64,000 nt of DNA from Pasteurella atlantica (GCF_963693435.1 NZ_OY856306.1:1054001-1118000), one strand, 5' to 3'; positions 16,471 to 27,499 are shown, numbered from the stretch's first letter. The notes: generated by a model not told the origin, from the letters alone. Numbers and translations are program-made.

Positions 16471-19335
16471 ATGACACAAAAATTTGAAATGGCAGATCGT
16501 TTTAATGCCAGCGCAGTAGAACAAGCACTTTATAAACACTGGGAAGAAAGTGGTTATTTTAAACCGACAATGACGGAAAATAATCCAAGTTTTTCAATCG
16601 CTATCCCACCGCCAAATGTAACAGGTAGCTTACATATGGGACACGCATTCCAACAAACTTTAATGGATACCTTGATCCGTTTTAATCGTATGGAAGGCAA
16701 TAATACCCTTTGGCAAGCAGGAACTGACCACGCGGGTATCGCAACTCAAATGGTAGTTGAGCGTAAGATCGCAGCGGAAGAAAACAAAACACGCCACGAT
16801 TATGGACGTGATGCTTTTATTGATAAAATTTGGGAATGGAAATCACAATCAGGTGGCACAATTTCTGAACAAATGAAACGTTTAGGCAACTCGGTAGACT
16901 GGGAGCGTGAGCGTTTTACAATGGACGATGGTTTATCAGAAGCGGTAAAAGAAGTGTTCGTTCGTTTACACGAAGAAGGCTTGATTTATCGTGGTAAACG
17001 CCTTGTAAACTGGGATCCAAAACTTCACACTGCGATTTCAGATTTAGAAGTTGAAAACAAAGAATCAAAAGGCTCTATGTGGCATTTCCGCTATCCATTA
17101 GCGAATGGCGAGAAAACCGCAGACGGTAAAGATTATGTGATTATTGCCACTACTCGTCCTGAAACAATGCTTGGCGATACGGCGATTGCGGTACACCCAG
17201 AAGATGAGCGTTATCAAGCGTTAATCGGTAAAACGGTATTATTACCATTAGTAAACCGTGAAATTCCAATTATTGCCGATGATTATGTAGAAAAAGAATT
17301 TGGAACAGGCGTGGTTAAAATTACCCCTGCTCACGATTTTAACGACTACGAAGTGGGTAAACGCCATAATTTACCGATGATCAATATTATGACCATCAAT
17401 GCGGATATCCGTGATGTGCCAGAAGTGGTGGGATCAAACGGTAAAGAATTAGCGGATTTTGACGCTGAAATTCCTGCGGATTTCCGTGGTTTAGAGCGTT
17501 TTGTGGCTCGTAAAAAAGTCGTTGCTGATTTAGACGCATTAGGCTTATTAGAAAAAATTGAGCCACACGAATTAAAAGTACCTTATGGCGATCGTGGTGG
17601 TGTGCCGATTGAGCCAATGCTAACGGATCAATGGTATGTTGCGGTGCAAGAATTAGCAAAACCTGCAATTGAAGCAGTAGAAAATGGCGATATTCAATTT
17701 GTACCAAAACAGTATGAAAACTTATATTTCTCGTGGATGCGTGATTTACAAGACTGGTGTATTTCTCGCCAATTATGGTGGGGACACCGTATTCCTGCGT
17801 GGTATGATGAGCAAGGTAATGTTTACGTTGGTCGTGATGAAGCAGAAGTGCGTCAAAAACACAATATTGCTGAAAATATCGCATTACGTCAAGATGATGA
17901 TGTGCTTGATACGTGGTTCTCATCAGCACTTTGGACATTCTCAACTTTAGGTTGGCCAAAACAAACCCCTGAGCTAAAAATGTTCCACTCAACGGACGTA
18001 TTGATCACTGGTTTTGACATTATTTTCTTCTGGGTTGCTCGTATGATTATGATGACGTTGCACTTTATGAAAGACGAAAATGGCAAACCGCAAGTACCAT
18101 TCAAAACTGTGTATGTAACAGGTTTAATTCGTGATGAAAATGGTCAAAAAATGTCAAAATCTAAGGGGAACGTGCTTGATCCATTAGATATGATTGACGG
18201 TATTGATTTAGAGTCGCTTGTTGAAAAACGTACTGGCAATATGATGCAACCACAAATGGCAGCGAAAATTGAGAAATCAACTCGTAAGCAGTTTGAAGAC
18301 GGTATTGCCGCTCACGGAACGGACGCTTTACGCTTTACCCTTTCAGCCTTAGCAACCAACGGACGTGATATTAACTGGGATATGAAACGTCTTGAAGGTT
18401 ACCGTAATTTCTGTAATAAATTATGGAATGCGAGCCGTTTTGTACTAACTAATGAAAAATTAGATTTAAGTGAAGGCGAGATCGAATATTCAGTCGCTGA
18501 TCGTTGGATCGAATCTGAATTTAACCGCACTATTGAAACATTCAGAAATAGCTTAAAACAATTCCGTTTTGATTTATGTGCCACAGCTATTTATGAGTTT
18601 ACGTGGAATCAATTCTGTGACTGGTATTTAGAGTTAACTAAACCTGTTTTCGCAAACGGCACACAAGCTCAAATTCGTGGTGCAAGTTACACCTTGATTA
18701 ACGTTTTAGAAAAATTATTACGTTTATCACACCCAATGATGCCATTTATTACCGAAGAAATTTGGCAAAAAGTGAAAGGTTTTGCGGATATCGAAGCAGA
18801 CACCATTATGCTACAACCATTCCCACAAGTGGAATCTGAATTAACCGATCTTGATGCAGAAAAATCAATGAACTGGTTAAAAGATGTGGTAACGGCAGTG
18901 CGTAACATCCGTGCAGAAAGCAACATTGCACCAAGCAAAGCATTAACTTTATTATTCAGAAATGCGACTGAAAATGACCGCTTAATGTTAGCTGAAAATG
19001 AAGTGTTACTAAAAGCAATCGCTAAACTTGATGAAGTGAATTTGCTAAATACTGATGAAAAAGCACCGCTTAGCGTAGCAAAATTAGTGGGTAATACCGA
19101 AGTGTTAGTCCCAATGGCAGATTTCATCAATAAAGATGCGGAGCTTGCTCGCTTAAACAAAGAGATCGAGAAATATCATAACGAAATCAGTCGTATTGAG
19201 AAAAAACTCGGTAATGAAGCCTTCGTTGCCAAAGCTCCAGCTCAGGTTATTGAAAAAGAAAAAGCCAAAATGGCAGATTACCAAACCGGCTTAGAAAAAT
19301 TACAAGTTCAATATAAAGAAATTGAAGATCTGTAA
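16471..19335 (+). CDS. valS: Valyl-tRNA synthetase
   Basis: 954 residues, the size of the bacterial enzyme (E. coli 951). It charges tRNA-Val in the cytoplasm. The HIGH-type signature HMGH is at residues 55-58, the editing domain lies in between, and KMSKSKGN is near 560. The last about 65 residues form the expected coiled coil ([20 protein letters not shown]). Starts with ATG at 16471. A clear terminator follows. The usual upstream neighbour holC is separated by the toxin/antitoxin module. Confidence 0.97.
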   Translation: MTQKFEMADRFNASAVEQALYKHWEESGYFKPTMTENNPSFSIAIPPPNVTGSLHMGHAFQQTLMDTLIRFNRMEGNNTLWQAGTDHAGIATQMVVERKIAAEENKTRHDYGRDAFIDKIWEWKSQSGGTISEQMKRLGNSVDWERERFTMDDGLSEAVKEVFVRLHEEGLIYRGKRLVNWDPKLHTAISDLEVENKESKGSMWHFRYPLANGEKTADGKDYVIIATTRPETMLGDTAIAVHPEDERYQALIGKTVLLPLVNREIPIIADDYVEKEFGTGVVKITPAHDFNDYEVGKRHNLPMINIMTINADIRDVPEVVGSNGKELADFDAEIPADFRGLERFVARKKVVADLDALGLLEKIEPHELKVPYGDRGGVPIEPMLTDQWYVAVQELAKPAIEAVENGDIQFVPKQYENLYFSWMRDLQDWCISRQLWWGHRIPAWYDEQGNVYVGRDEAEVRQKHNIAENIALRQDDDVLDTWFSSALWTFSTLGWPKQTPELKMFHSTDVLITGFDIIFFWVARMIMMTLHFMKDENGKPQVPFKTVYVTGLIRDENGQKMSKSKGNVLDPLDMIDGIDLESLVEKRTGNMMQPQMAAKIEKSTRKQFEDGIAAHGTDALRFTLSALATNGRDINWDMKRLEGYRNFCNKLWNASRFVLTNEKLDLSEGEIEYSVADRWIESEFNRTIETFRNSLKQFRFDLCATAIYEFTWNQFCDWYLELTKPVFANGTQAQIRGASYTLINVLEKLLRLSHPMMPFITEEIWQKVKGFADIEADTIMLQPFPQVESELTDLDAEKSMNWLKDVVTAVRNIRAESNIAPSKALTLLFRNATENDRLMLAENEVLLKAIAKLDEVNLLNTDEKAPLSVAKLVGNTEVLVPMADFINKDAELARLNKEIEKYHNEISRIEKKLGNEAFVAKAPAQVIEKEKAKMADYQTGLEKLQVQYKEIEDL

Positions 19336-19349
19336 TTAAGTAGAACGAG

Positions 19350-19379
19350 ATAGGCGTATCAAAGTGCGCCTATTTTTTT
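19350..19379 (+). terminator. Intrinsic terminator after valS
   Basis: ATAGGCG (19350-19356) pairs with CGCCTAT (19367-19373) over a ten-base loop, followed by a run of T. Confidence 0.85.
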
Positions 19380-19405
19380 ATATCTATTATTTAAGGATAA
19401 ACTAA

Positions 19406-20977
19406 ATGAAACGTAATCTTTTAATTTTAACTATTTATTCATTGGTTTTGTTTGCCAGTGAGATTTTATATCGTTATCTTTTTAATCTTCCTCCTTTAGG
19501 AAAACTGGCAGAAACTTTTGCGCTTATTTTTTTGATTCTTTCTCTTTTCTTTTTTGCTAAATATCGTTTTACGCAAATCATTATTGGTATCTTTGTTGCA
19601 TTTAGTCTTGTTGTTAATAATGTTCACTACGCAGTGTACGAAACTTGGCTCACTAGTCGTAATTATTTACTGATGTTTTCTGAAATTAAAGAAGTAGCTA
19701 GTGCAGGTATTAATATGATTGATAAAGTTGCAATCCCTATGTTATGGGGGGGAGTAGAATTGCTGTTCTTTCTTTCAATTGCACGCTTTAGACGTAAAAA
19801 TACTAAATTTATTTTTGCTGATATTCTTTTCTTTTCCATTATTATCTTTTTATGTGCACGAGCCTTTAAAACAAAAAATGACAACGGCTCAGTGTTAAGA
19901 AGTAATTACTCTAGAATTAAAGTTCATACTTATGCTTTTACTAATTTTTTTGGCAGAACGTTACCTTATGAATTCTTTCATTTAAGTGATGTTCCTTTGT
20001 ATTTACATCCTAAGCCTACAGCGAATAAACCTAAAATTAATAATATTATTTTTATTACAGGTGAAAGTTTTAGTGCCAATCATGCTCACGTCTTTGGCTA
20101 CCCAAGAAATACGACGCCTTTTTTAGATAAAATGCTGAATAATGAAAATGCAATGCTTAAAACAAGTTATTCTACTGGTTTGCTTACTGCATTATCATTG
20201 CCTGCTTTCTTTAATGCTATACCTTATCCAAATGGACTTAAACAGATTGATAGTGGTAATACAAATTTCTTTAGATTGGCTAAAGAACAAGGTTATACAA
20301 CCAATTATCACACATCACAGCCAGAGTGGGCGATGAGTATTTTAGATATTATGGGAAAACGTTGGATAGATACTTTAACATTACCAACACAACAAACAGG
20401 CTCATTACATCAAGGAATGAATGATCACAAATTATTGCCTTATTTAGATAAGATTGATTTTACTAATAACAAACATTTTTTTGTCTTACATCAACGTGGT
20501 TCACATATGAACTATGCTGAATATTTAACTGAAGATGAAAAAATGTTTAAAGGAAATACGCCTGTTGATAACTATGACAGTACAATTTATAACACCGATT
20601 TATTAATTAAAAAAGTATTTGATAAGTTACAAACATTACCAAATAAAGATTGGGTTTTAATTTATACATCGGATCATGGTCAATATGTTACCAATGAAAA
20701 CTACCATCAAGGTACCAATAGAGAAGCAAATTATAATGTACCTGTTTTCATTTATACACCAAATAAAGCTTTAAAACAGTTTGTTGATCAAAGTTTTAAT
20801 CAATGTGGGAAACTTATTCATCATCAATTGGCAACCTTTATGATCAATATTATGGGCTATGATATGCCGATTAGTGGTTGTAAAACAGGAGTGATCAATT
20901 CTGAAACATTAAGCGGAGATGATGGTTATTTGAAAATATCTGAGAATAAAGTAGAAAAAGTTTATCCTTCACATTAA
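19406..20977 (+). CDS. Phosphoethanolamine transferase (EptA/Lpt-type, sulfatase fold)
   Basis: 523 residues. About five N-terminal membrane helices (residues 1-160) are followed by a periplasmic alkaline-phosphatase/sulfatase-like domain. Catalytic-type motifs are FITGESFSANHAHVFGYPRN near residue 217-236 (Ser where many members have Thr as nucleophile), LHQRGSHMNY and YTSDHGQY. Such enzymes decorate lipid A or the LPS core with phosphoethanolamine. Which position is modified cannot be read from the sequence; Haemophilus Lpt6 is one possibility. It is AT-rich and stands alone between valS and lolD. Confidence 0.88.
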   Translation: MKRNLLILTIYSLVLFASEILYRYLFNLPPLGKLAETFALIFLILSLFFFAKYRFTQIIIGIFVAFSLVVNNVHYAVYETWLTSRNYLLMFSEIKEVASAGINMIDKVAIPMLWGGVELLFFLSIARFRRKNTKFIFADILFFSIIIFLCARAFKTKNDNGSVLRSNYSRIKVHTYAFTNFFGRTLPYEFFHLSDVPLYLHPKPTANKPKINNIIFITGESFSANHAHVFGYPRNTTPFLDKMLNNENAMLKTSYSTGLLTALSLPAFFNAIPYPNGLKQIDSGNTNFFRLAKEQGYTTNYHTSQPEWAMSILDIMGKRWIDTLTLPTQQTGSLHQGMNDHKLLPYLDKIDFTNNKHFFVLHQRGSHMNYAEYLTEDEKMFKGNTPVDNYDSTIYNTDLLIKKVFDKLQTLPNKDWVLIYTSDHGQYVTNENYHQGTNREANYNVPVFIYTPNKALKQFVDQSFNQCGKLIHHQLATFMINIMGYDMPISGCKTGVINSETLSGDDGYLKISENKVEKVYPSH

Positions 20978-21023
20978 ATTTTATAAAATTTCATTTATGA
21001 TGTAGTGTTTGAAATTCATCATT

Positions 21024-21115
21024 TCTCTCCTTATCTCCACCTACAAACGGAAGGAGAAATGAGAAAATAAACTAAATATTTTCTCCTCTGTTTGCAGAGG
21101 AGAGCATAGAGGGAA
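21024..21115. repeat. GC-rich nested inverted repeat, copy D (decayed)
   Basis: The same layout of two complementary arms around an AT-rich centre is still visible (TCTCCACCTACAAACGGAAG and TTCTCCTCTGTTTGCAGAGG), but many G/C positions have changed to A/T. This is an old copy. The rest of the 287-bp gap before lolD shows nothing else firm. Confidence 0.6.
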
Positions 21116-21264
21116 AAAATTAGATTGTGAACAGTATAATTTATACCTTATTTTTAAGAAGAGTAGATATTTTTTGAAAGTTGAGAGAAAGTAGCTGCTT
21201 TTATTTGTAATTTTGCTCAAAATTCCGCAAAATAGCAGTAATGTTTTATTAACTAGATTTTAAA

Positions 21265-21948
21265 ATGACAACTCAATTACTTCACTGTGAAAATATCAGC
21301 AAATTTTATCAAGAAGGTGAACAAAAAACACAGGTTTTAAATAATATCTCTTTTTCAATGAATGAGGGAGAACTTGTGGCGATTGTTGGAAGTTCAGGCT
21401 CAGGGAAAAGTACTTTATTACACACACTCGGCGGATTAGATCAACCAAGTAGTGGTAAAGTATTTATTAAAGAGGAATTACTACAAAAACTAAACAGTAA
21501 TAAATTGGCTCGCTTACGTAATCAATACCTTGGATTTGTGTATCAGTTTCATCATTTAATGGCAGATTTTAGTGCGATTGAAAATGTAATGATGCCAATG
21601 TTAATTGGTAAAAAAAATAAAACGGAAGCAAAAGATCGTGCAGAAAAGATGCTACAAGCAGTAGGGCTGGCTCATCGTTTAAGTCATCGTCCATCTGCTC
21701 TTTCAGGAGGAGAGCGTCAGCGTGTTGCAATAGCGAGGGCGTTAGTAAATGAACCTGCTTTAGTACTAGCTGATGAACCGACAGGGAATTTAGATCGCAA
21801 AACAACAGAAAGTATTTTTGAGTTGATTAAACAACTCAATGAAGAACAAAATATTGCGTTTTTATTGGTTACTCACGACTTAAATCTTGCCAGTCAATTT
21901 TCTCGCAAACTTTGTATGCAAGATGGCGTGTTGAAAGAGGAATTATAA
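21265..21948 (+). CDS. lolD: Lipoprotein-releasing ABC transporter ATPase LolD
   Basis: 227 residues. Walker [10 protein letters not shown] is near residue 43, the signature [15 protein letters not shown] near 151, and [11 protein letters not shown] is Walker [17 protein letters not shown] is the stretch conserved in LolD. It powers release of lipoproteins from the inner membrane to LolA. The stop shares one base with the lolE start, so the two are coupled. No lolC gene is adjacent. Confidence 0.94.
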   Translation: MTTQLLHCENISKFYQEGEQKTQVLNNISFSMNEGELVAIVGSSGSGKSTLLHTLGGLDQPSSGKVFIKEELLQKLNSNKLARLRNQYLGFVYQFHHLMADFSAIENVMMPMLIGKKNKTEAKDRAEKMLQAVGLAHRLSHRPSALSGGERQRVAIARALVNEPALVLADEPTGNLDRKTTESIFELIKQLNEEQNIAFLLVTHDLNLASQFSRKLCMQDGVLKEEL

Positions 21949-23198
21949 TGAATACGCCTTTTTTTATTAGTTGGCGATACCAAGCAACCAAACAAAAAAA
22001 TCGCCTTGTTTCTCTTATTTCATTATTTTCTAGCATTGGGATTGCTCTTGGCGTTGCTGTGTTGATTATTGGATTAAGTGCAATGAATGGGTTTGAACGA
22101 GAACTCAATCAGCGAGTGCTTTCTGTGGTTCCTCACGCTGAATTATTATCTTATCAAAATGGGCAATTACAGCCGATTGAAAAGGGAAAAGAATTAGAAA
22201 ATTTGGTAAAAAATAATCCAAATGTGACCGCTTCAGCCCCTTTTGTCAGTTTTACCGCATTGATTGAAAATGGTTCAAAATTAAAAATTGTACAGGTAAA
22301 AGGGGTTTCAGCGGATAAACAGCAACAAGTCAGTGCGTTACACCAATTTATTGAACAATCACAATGGCAAACCTTCAAGCAAAATGGTGGCTTAATTTTA
22401 GGGGCAGGCATTGCTCGTGATTTAGGTATTAATACTGGTGATGAGATTACTTTATTATTGCCAGAAACCCAAAGTGATAACAAATTTGCTCAACCACAAC
22501 ATTTTAGTTTAACCGTGACTGGTATTTTACGCTTAGATGGTCAGCTTGATCATAGTTATGCTTTAATTCCTATTGAAAAAGCTCAAGAGTTACTTGCTTA
22601 TAGTACTTCTCAGTATTCAGGAATTGAACTCTCTGTTAAGTCACCTTTTAATGTAAAAAATCTGACTATGCCTGAATTGGAGCAATTTCCTCAAGCTCTC
22701 TATTTACAAACGTGGATCGATAAATTTGGGTATATGTATAACGATATTCACCTTATCCGAACTATTATGTATATTGCAATGGTCTTGGTAATCGGTGTGG
22801 CGTGTTTTAATATCATCTCTACTTTGGTAATGGCAGTGAAAGATAAACAAGGGGATATTGCCATTCAGCGAACCCTTGGTGCAAATAACTATTTCATTCA
22901 AAAAATATTTCTTTGGTATGGATTGATTTCAGGAATGAAAGGGGCGATTTCAGGAATTATTTTAGGTGTAATTATTTCCCTTAATCTTACCGCTATTATT
23001 AAAAGTTTAGAAAGTTTTATTGGAATAAAATTACTTTCAGATGGGATTTATTTCGTGAATTTTTTACCGAGTGAATTACACTGGTTAGATATTGTATGGG
23101 TGTTATTAGCAACGGTGATATTAAGTTTAGTTGCTAGTTTGTATCCTGCCATTAGAGCCTCTAAATTAGAGCCAGCTAAAGTGTTAAGTGGGCATTAA
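21948..23198 (+). CDS. lolE: Lipoprotein-releasing system transmembrane protein LolE
   Basis: 416 residues from the ATG at 21948, which overlaps the lolD stop (TAATG); twelve extra codons upstream would run into lolD and are not needed. Four membrane helices: one near residues 25-45, a large periplasmic domain, and three in the C-terminal third ending GxxPAIRASKLEPAKVL (LYPAIRASKLEPAKVLSGH). It is the membrane partner of LolD. LolC and LolE are similar; LolE is preferred because of position after lolD, but LolC-like function cannot be excluded. Confidence 0.85.
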   Translation: MNTPFFISWRYQATKQKNRLVSLISLFSSIGIALGVAVLIIGLSAMNGFERELNQRVLSVVPHAELLSYQNGQLQPIEKGKELENLVKNNPNVTASAPFVSFTALIENGSKLKIVQVKGVSADKQQQVSALHQFIEQSQWQTFKQNGGLILGAGIARDLGINTGDEITLLLPETQSDNKFAQPQHFSLTVTGILRLDGQLDHSYALIPIEKAQELLAYSTSQYSGIELSVKSPFNVKNLTMPELEQFPQALYLQTWIDKFGYMYNDIHLIRTIMYIAMVLVIGVACFNIISTLVMAVKDKQGDIAIQRTLGANNYFIQKIFLWYGLISGMKGAISGIILGVIISLNLTAIIKSLESFIGIKLLSDGIYFVNFLPSELHWLDIVWVLLATVILSLVASLYPAIRASKLEPAKVLSGH

Positions 23199-23203
23199 GC
23201 TCA

Positions 23204-23300
23204 CCCGCCCTCCTAGCCTCCCCCCGCAAGCGGAGGGAGGAATGACCAGATAAATTAAAAATTCCCTCCTCCGCTTGCGGGGGAGGGCTAGGGAGGGGGG
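23204..23300. repeat. GC-rich nested inverted repeat, copy E (near-consensus)
   Basis: About 97 bp between the convergent ends of lolE and ffh. The left arm reads CCTCCTAGCCTCCCCCCGC-AAGCGGAGG, the centre is AT-rich and the right arm is CCTCCGCTTGCGG then GGAGGGCTAGGGAGGGGG. Arms are almost perfectly complementary and each also folds alone. It may double as a bidirectional terminator. Confidence 0.9.
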
Positions 23301-23316
23301 ATTAATTTAAAAAAAA

Positions 23317-24699
23317 CTAACGGCGACCACCAAACATACCACCCATTCCGCCAGCACCGCCCATCATTCCTTGCATACCTCTCATCATTTTACTCATTCC
23401 GCCTTTACGCATTTTTTTCATCATTTTTTGCATATCGTCGAACTGTTTGAGTAATTTATTCACATCTTGTACTTTCGTTCCTGAACCCATTGCGATACGT
23501 TTACGGCGTGATCCTTTGATAATGGATGGATTAGCACGCTCTTTTAACGTCATTGAGTTGATAATGGCTTCCATTTTATGGAACATTTTATCATCTACTT
23601 GACCTTTCACGTGAGCAGGTAGATTTTTTGCTCCCGGTAATTTATCAAGCATTGATGCCATTCCGCCCATTTTTTTCATTTCGATCAGTTGTTCACGAAA
23701 ATCTTCAAGGGTAAACGCATCACCTTTCTTGAATTTTTTTGCCATTTTCTCAGCTTTTTCACGATCAACAGATTTTTCTAAATCTTCGATTAGAGAAAGC
23801 ACATCACCCATTCCTAAAATACGAGAAGCGATACGATCAGGGTGGAAAGGTTCTAAGGCGTCGGTTTTTTCACCCACACCTAAGAATTTAATCGGTTTAC
23901 CTGTGATTTGACGAATCGATAACGCCGCACCACCACGTGCATCACCGTCCACTTTGGTTAAGATTACACCCGTTAAAGGCAACGCCTCATTAAAGGCTTT
24001 CGCCGTATTCGCCGCATCTTGCCCCGTCATTGCGTCCACAGTGAATAAGGTTTCGATTGGATTTAGCACCTGATGAATTTGTTTGATTTCGTCCATCATT
24101 TCGCTATCAATGTGCAAACGCCCTGCCGTATCCACAATCAACACATCAAAGAAATTTAATTTTGCGTATTTTAGGGCTGCCGTCGCAATTTCAGTCGGTT
24201 TTTGACTGGTTTCACTTGGGAAGAAAGCGATATCTAAATCACTGGCTAGGGTTTCTAACTGTTTGATCGCCGCAGGACGATAAACGTCGGCAGACACCAC
24301 TAAGACTTTTTTCTTATGTTTTTCTTTTAAGAATTTAGATAATTTACCCACAGAGGTGGTTTTACCAGCCCCCTGTAAACCCGCCATTAAAATGACCGCA
24401 GGTGGTTGGCTTGCAAGGTTTAGTCCTTCGTTGGCTTCACCCATTGCATTTTCAAGTTCAGCTTGAACAATTTTAACGAATTCTTGCCCCGGAGTAAGGC
24501 TTTTATTGACTTCAACGCCAATCGCACGCTCTTTTACCTTGCTGATAAATTCACGTACTACAGGTAACGCCACGTCCGCTTCAAGCAATGCCATACGCAC
24601 TTCACGGAGGGTGTCTTTAATATTGTCTTCAGTTAAACGCCCTTTGCCACTAATAGTTTTAAGGGTTTGGGAAAGTCTATCGGATAAATTTTCAAACAT
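23317..24699 (-). CDS. ffh: Signal recognition particle protein Ffh
   Basis: 460 residues. The NG GTPase domain has GLQGAGKTTS near residue 107, DTAGRLHID and TKVDGDARGG. The C-terminal M domain is Met-rich and ends in a Gly/Met tail (MMGGAGGMGG). It binds 4.5S RNA and signal peptides for co-translational targeting to the membrane. The start is ATG at 24699. It is convergent with lolE and stands alone, with a long repeat block on its upstream side. Confidence 0.97.
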   Translation of the reverse strand: MFENLSDRLSQTLKTISGKGRLTEDNIKDTLREVRMALLEADVALPVVREFISKVKERAIGVEVNKSLTPGQEFVKIVQAELENAMGEANEGLNLASQPPAVILMAGLQGAGKTTSVGKLSKFLKEKHKKKVLVVSADVYRPAAIKQLETLASDLDIAFFPSETSQKPTEIATAALKYAKLNFFDVLIVDTAGRLHIDSEMMDEIKQIHQVLNPIETLFTVDAMTGQDAANTAKAFNEALPLTGVILTKVDGDARGGAALSIRQITGKPIKFLGVGEKTDALEPFHPDRIASRILGMGDVLSLIEDLEKSVDREKAEKMAKKFKKGDAFTLEDFREQLIEMKKMGGMASMLDKLPGAKNLPAHVKGQVDDKMFHKMEAIINSMTLKERANPSIIKGSRRKRIAMGSGTKVQDVNKLLKQFDDMQKMMKKMRKGGMSKMMRGMQGMMGGAGGMGGMFGGRR

Positions 24700-24855
24700 A
24701 ATTTTCTCGTTATTTAAAAATGGTAAATTTTAATTGAAATAGGGTTATCCCTACATTATACATAAAAAATAATCATTTTTCAGTTTACTAGTTATCTTTG
24801 AATGGCTAAAATCATTTTTAGCGTAAAAATTAAAATAAGCAGGGAAATGCAACAT

Positions 24856-25216
24856 TCCCCCTCCCTAACCCTCCCCCGCAAGCGGAGGAGGGAATTTTTA
24901 GTTTATGAACTATTCCTCTCTGCAAGCGGAGGAGGGAATTTTTAGTTTATGAACTATTCCTCTCTGCAAGCGGAGGAGGGAATTTTTAGTTTATGAACTA
25001 TTCCTCTCTGCAAGCGGAGGAGGGAATTTTTGGTTTATGAACTATTCCTCTCTGCAAGCGGAGGAGAGAATTTTTAGTTTATGAACTATTCCTCTCTGCA
25101 AGCGGAGGAGGGAATTTTTGGTTTATGAACTATTCCTCTCTGCAAGCGGAGGAGAGAATTTTTAGTTTATGTAATCATTCCTCCCTCCGCTTGCGGGGGG
25201 AGGCTAGGAGGGGGGC
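24856..25216. repeat. GC-rich inverted repeat copy F with a six-unit 44-bp tandem expansion
   Basis: Begins with a standard left arm (CCCCCTCCCTAACCCTCC) and ends with a standard right arm (CCGCTTGCGG then GGAGGCTAGGAGGGGG). Between them are six tandem 44-bp units starting at 24911, 24955, 24999, 25043, 25087 and 25131, each containing TATTCCTCTCTGCAAGCGG. Units 3-4 and 5-6 share the same pair of variants (TTTTTGG then GGAGAGAA), showing a later 88-bp duplication. It lies 40 bp before the thrC start. No other feature is seen in this gap apart from the ffh upstream region. Confidence 0.9.
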
Positions 25217-25255
25217 GAATTGCTCTTTGCACTGTTAAAACAAAAAGGAACTGAA

Positions 25256-26530
25256 ATGAATTTATACAACATCAAACACCCAGAAGAAAATGTTAATTTT
25301 GCTCAAGCTGTGCGTCAAGGATTGGGAAAGGATCAAGGACTATTTTTTCCTGAGATTTTACCCAAATTAGATAATATTGATGAACTGTTAGCAATGCCGT
25401 TGGTAGAGCGTAGCCAAGCGATTTTAGGGGCGATTATCGGCGATGAATTACCAACAGAGACCTTAAATAATGTCATTAAAAATGCCTTCACGTTTCCTGC
25501 TCCCCTTGAAAAAGTCACAGAGAATATTTATGCCTTAGAACTTTTTCACGGTCCAACCTTAGCTTTTAAAGATTTCGGCGGACGTTTTATGGCACAAGCT
25601 TTGAAAGCGGTTACTTCTGATCAAAAAATTACCATTTTGACCGCAACCTCTGGTGATACTGGAGCGGCAGTAGCACACGCATTTTATGGTTTAGAAAATA
25701 TTGAAGTGGTTATTTTATATCCAAAAGGAAAAATCAGCCCACTGCAAGAAAAGTTATTCTGTACGTTAGGTAAAAATATTCGCACCGTTGCAATCAAGGG
25801 CGATTTTGATGATTGCCAAGCCTTAGTTAAACAGGCTTTTGATGATAAATATTTACGAGAAACCATCGGCTTAAATTCAGCCAATTCCATCAATATCAGC
25901 CGTTTGTTGGCTCAAATTTGTTACTATTTTGAAGCAGTGGCACAACTTCCAAAAGAAAAACGACAAAATCTTGTCGTGTCCGTACCAAGTGGTAACTTTG
26001 GGAATTTAACAGCAGGATTAATCGCCAAAAGTTTAGGTTTACCTATTAAACGTTTTATTGCTTCAACCAATAGTAACGATACTGTACCTCGTTACTTACA
26101 ATCAGGAGAATGGCAACCTAATCCAACGGTTGCAACTCTTTCTAATGCAATGGATGTAAGCCGTCCAAATAACTGGCCTCGTGTAGAAGAATTGTTTAAA
26201 CGTAACAACTGGTCACTTAAAGAATTAGCATCAGGAATGTTGACCGATCTTCAAACAGAGCAAAGTTTACAAGCAATGAATGAATTAGGTTATTTATGCG
26301 AACCGCACGGTGCCATTGCTTATCAAATGTTGGTAAATCAATTAGCAGAAAATGAAACAGGTGTTTTCCTTTGCACTGCTCATCCTGCTAAATTCAAAGA
26401 AAGTGTCGATCGTATTTTAAATATTGATCTTCCATTACCAGAAGCATTAGATAAGCATAATAAAATGCCATTGCTTTCTGATGAAATGGATAATAATTTT
26501 GAACAGTTAAAGGGCTATTTGTTGAAATAA
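25256..26530 (+). CDS. thrC: Threonine synthase
   Basis: 424 residues from the ATG at 25256, preceded by AAGGAA with five bases spacing; an upstream in-frame start at 25220 lacks support. It converts O-phospho-L-homoserine to threonine. MNLYNIKHP is the typical N-terminus, FKDFGGR carries the PLP lysine (Lys105), and SVPSGNFGNLTAGL is the phosphate-binding loop. thrA and thrB, its usual operon partners, are not adjacent. The gene is directly downstream of the tandem repeat expansion, so its promoter must lie in or before the repeats. Confidence 0.95.
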   Translation: MNLYNIKHPEENVNFAQAVRQGLGKDQGLFFPEILPKLDNIDELLAMPLVERSQAILGAIIGDELPTETLNNVIKNAFTFPAPLEKVTENIYALELFHGPTLAFKDFGGRFMAQALKAVTSDQKITILTATSGDTGAAVAHAFYGLENIEVVILYPKGKISPLQEKLFCTLGKNIRTVAIKGDFDDCQALVKQAFDDKYLRETIGLNSANSINISRLLAQICYYFEAVAQLPKEKRQNLVVSVPSGNFGNLTAGLIAKSLGLPIKRFIASTNSNDTVPRYLQSGEWQPNPTVATLSNAMDVSRPNNWPRVEELFKRNNWSLKELASGMLTDLQTEQSLQAMNELGYLCEPHGAIAYQMLVNQLAENETGVFLCTAHPAKFKESVDRILNIDLPLPEALDKHNKMPLLSDEMDNNFEQLKGYLLK

Positions 26531-26627
26531 AGATTATCTATTAAACAAGAATAAATAATTCTAAACATTTAAATAGAGTTTGTTACAATATACTTAATAC
26601 TTATCTATTTTTGAATGTAATATTATT

Positions 26628-27494
26628 ATGAACTATGCCCAATGGCTTAATGATGCAGAGGCATTGCTATCAAAGAATTGTAAACAAGACCCTTATCTTA
26701 ATCCAAAATCTGATGCACGGGTATTGTTGCAATTTGTAACGAGACAATCTAAGTCTCGTTTGTTTGCCTTTGCTGAAACAGAATTACTAGAGGCGGAACA
26801 ACAGCAACTTAAGGTGTTATTATCCCGTCGTTTAAAAGGTGAACCAATAGCTTATATTATTGGTAAAAAAGAATTTTGGTCGTTACCATTAAAAGTGGCA
26901 ACCTCTACCTTAATTCCTCGCCCTGATACAGAAAGATTAGTGGAAGTTGCATTAGAGTTTGCTTTGAAGCGGTTAGATTTTTGTGAAAATTTACAAATTT
27001 TGGATTTGGGTACTGGAACGGGTGCAATAGCATTGGCACTGGCAAGTGAATTAGGCAAAAAAGTACAAATTATCGGTGTTGATAAATCATTAAATGCAGT
27101 ACAATTAGCAGAACAAAATAGAAAAAGCTTAGGATTTGAGCAGGTACATTTTTTACAAAGCGATTGGTTTAGTTCTTTGCAAAATAAACAATTTGATCTT
27201 ATTGTAAGTAATCCTCCTTATATTGATAAACAAGACCAAAATTTACAACAAGGGGATGTTCGGTTTGAACCACTTTCAGCATTGGTTGCTGAACAACAAG
27301 GATTGAGTGATTTGCAAAAAATTGTGAGTAACGCACCGCTTTATTTAGCATCTAAAGGGGGCTTGTTTCTTGAACACGGTTGGCAACAAGCAATACAGGT
27401 ACAACAATTATTTGATCTCACTTTGTGGAATAAACCTTGTACTGAACAGGATTATGCAAATAATGATCGAGTAACTTGGGCAATATTAAAGTAA
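26628..27494 (+). CDS. prmC: Peptide chain release factor N5-glutamine methyltransferase
   Basis: 288 residues. It methylates the GGQ glutamine of RF1 and RF2. The N-terminal helical domain is followed by LIPRPDTERLVE, the SAM site DLGTGTGAIALAL near residue 126 and the catalytic NPPYI near 194. It starts an apparent operon prmC-sirB1-kdsA-trmH-like with short gaps; the first three genes are linked in the same order in H. influenzae. Usually prfA precedes it, but here an intergenic region with thrC does. Confidence 0.95.
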   Translation: MNYAQWLNDAEALLSKNCKQDPYLNPKSDARVLLQFVTRQSKSRLFAFAETELLEAEQQQLKVLLSRRLKGEPIAYIIGKKEFWSLPLKVATSTLIPRPDTERLVEVALEFALKRLDFCENLQILDLGTGTGAIALALASELGKKVQIIGVDKSLNAVQLAEQNRKSLGFEQVHFLQSDWFSSLQNKQFDLIVSNPPYIDKQDQNLQQGDVRFEPLSALVAEQQGLSDLQKIVSNAPLYLASKGGLFLEHGWQQAIQVQQLFDLTLWNKPCTEQDYANNDRVTWAILK

Positions 27495-27499
27495 TAATT

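Noticed and set aside
17396-17992. Long 198-codon minus-strand frame
   Set aside because: It lies wholly antisense inside valS, whose product is unambiguous.
24900-25180. CRISPR-like regular repetition
   Set aside because: The 44-bp units are contiguous with no unique spacers, and they derive from the GC-rich repeat element, so this is a tandem repeat.
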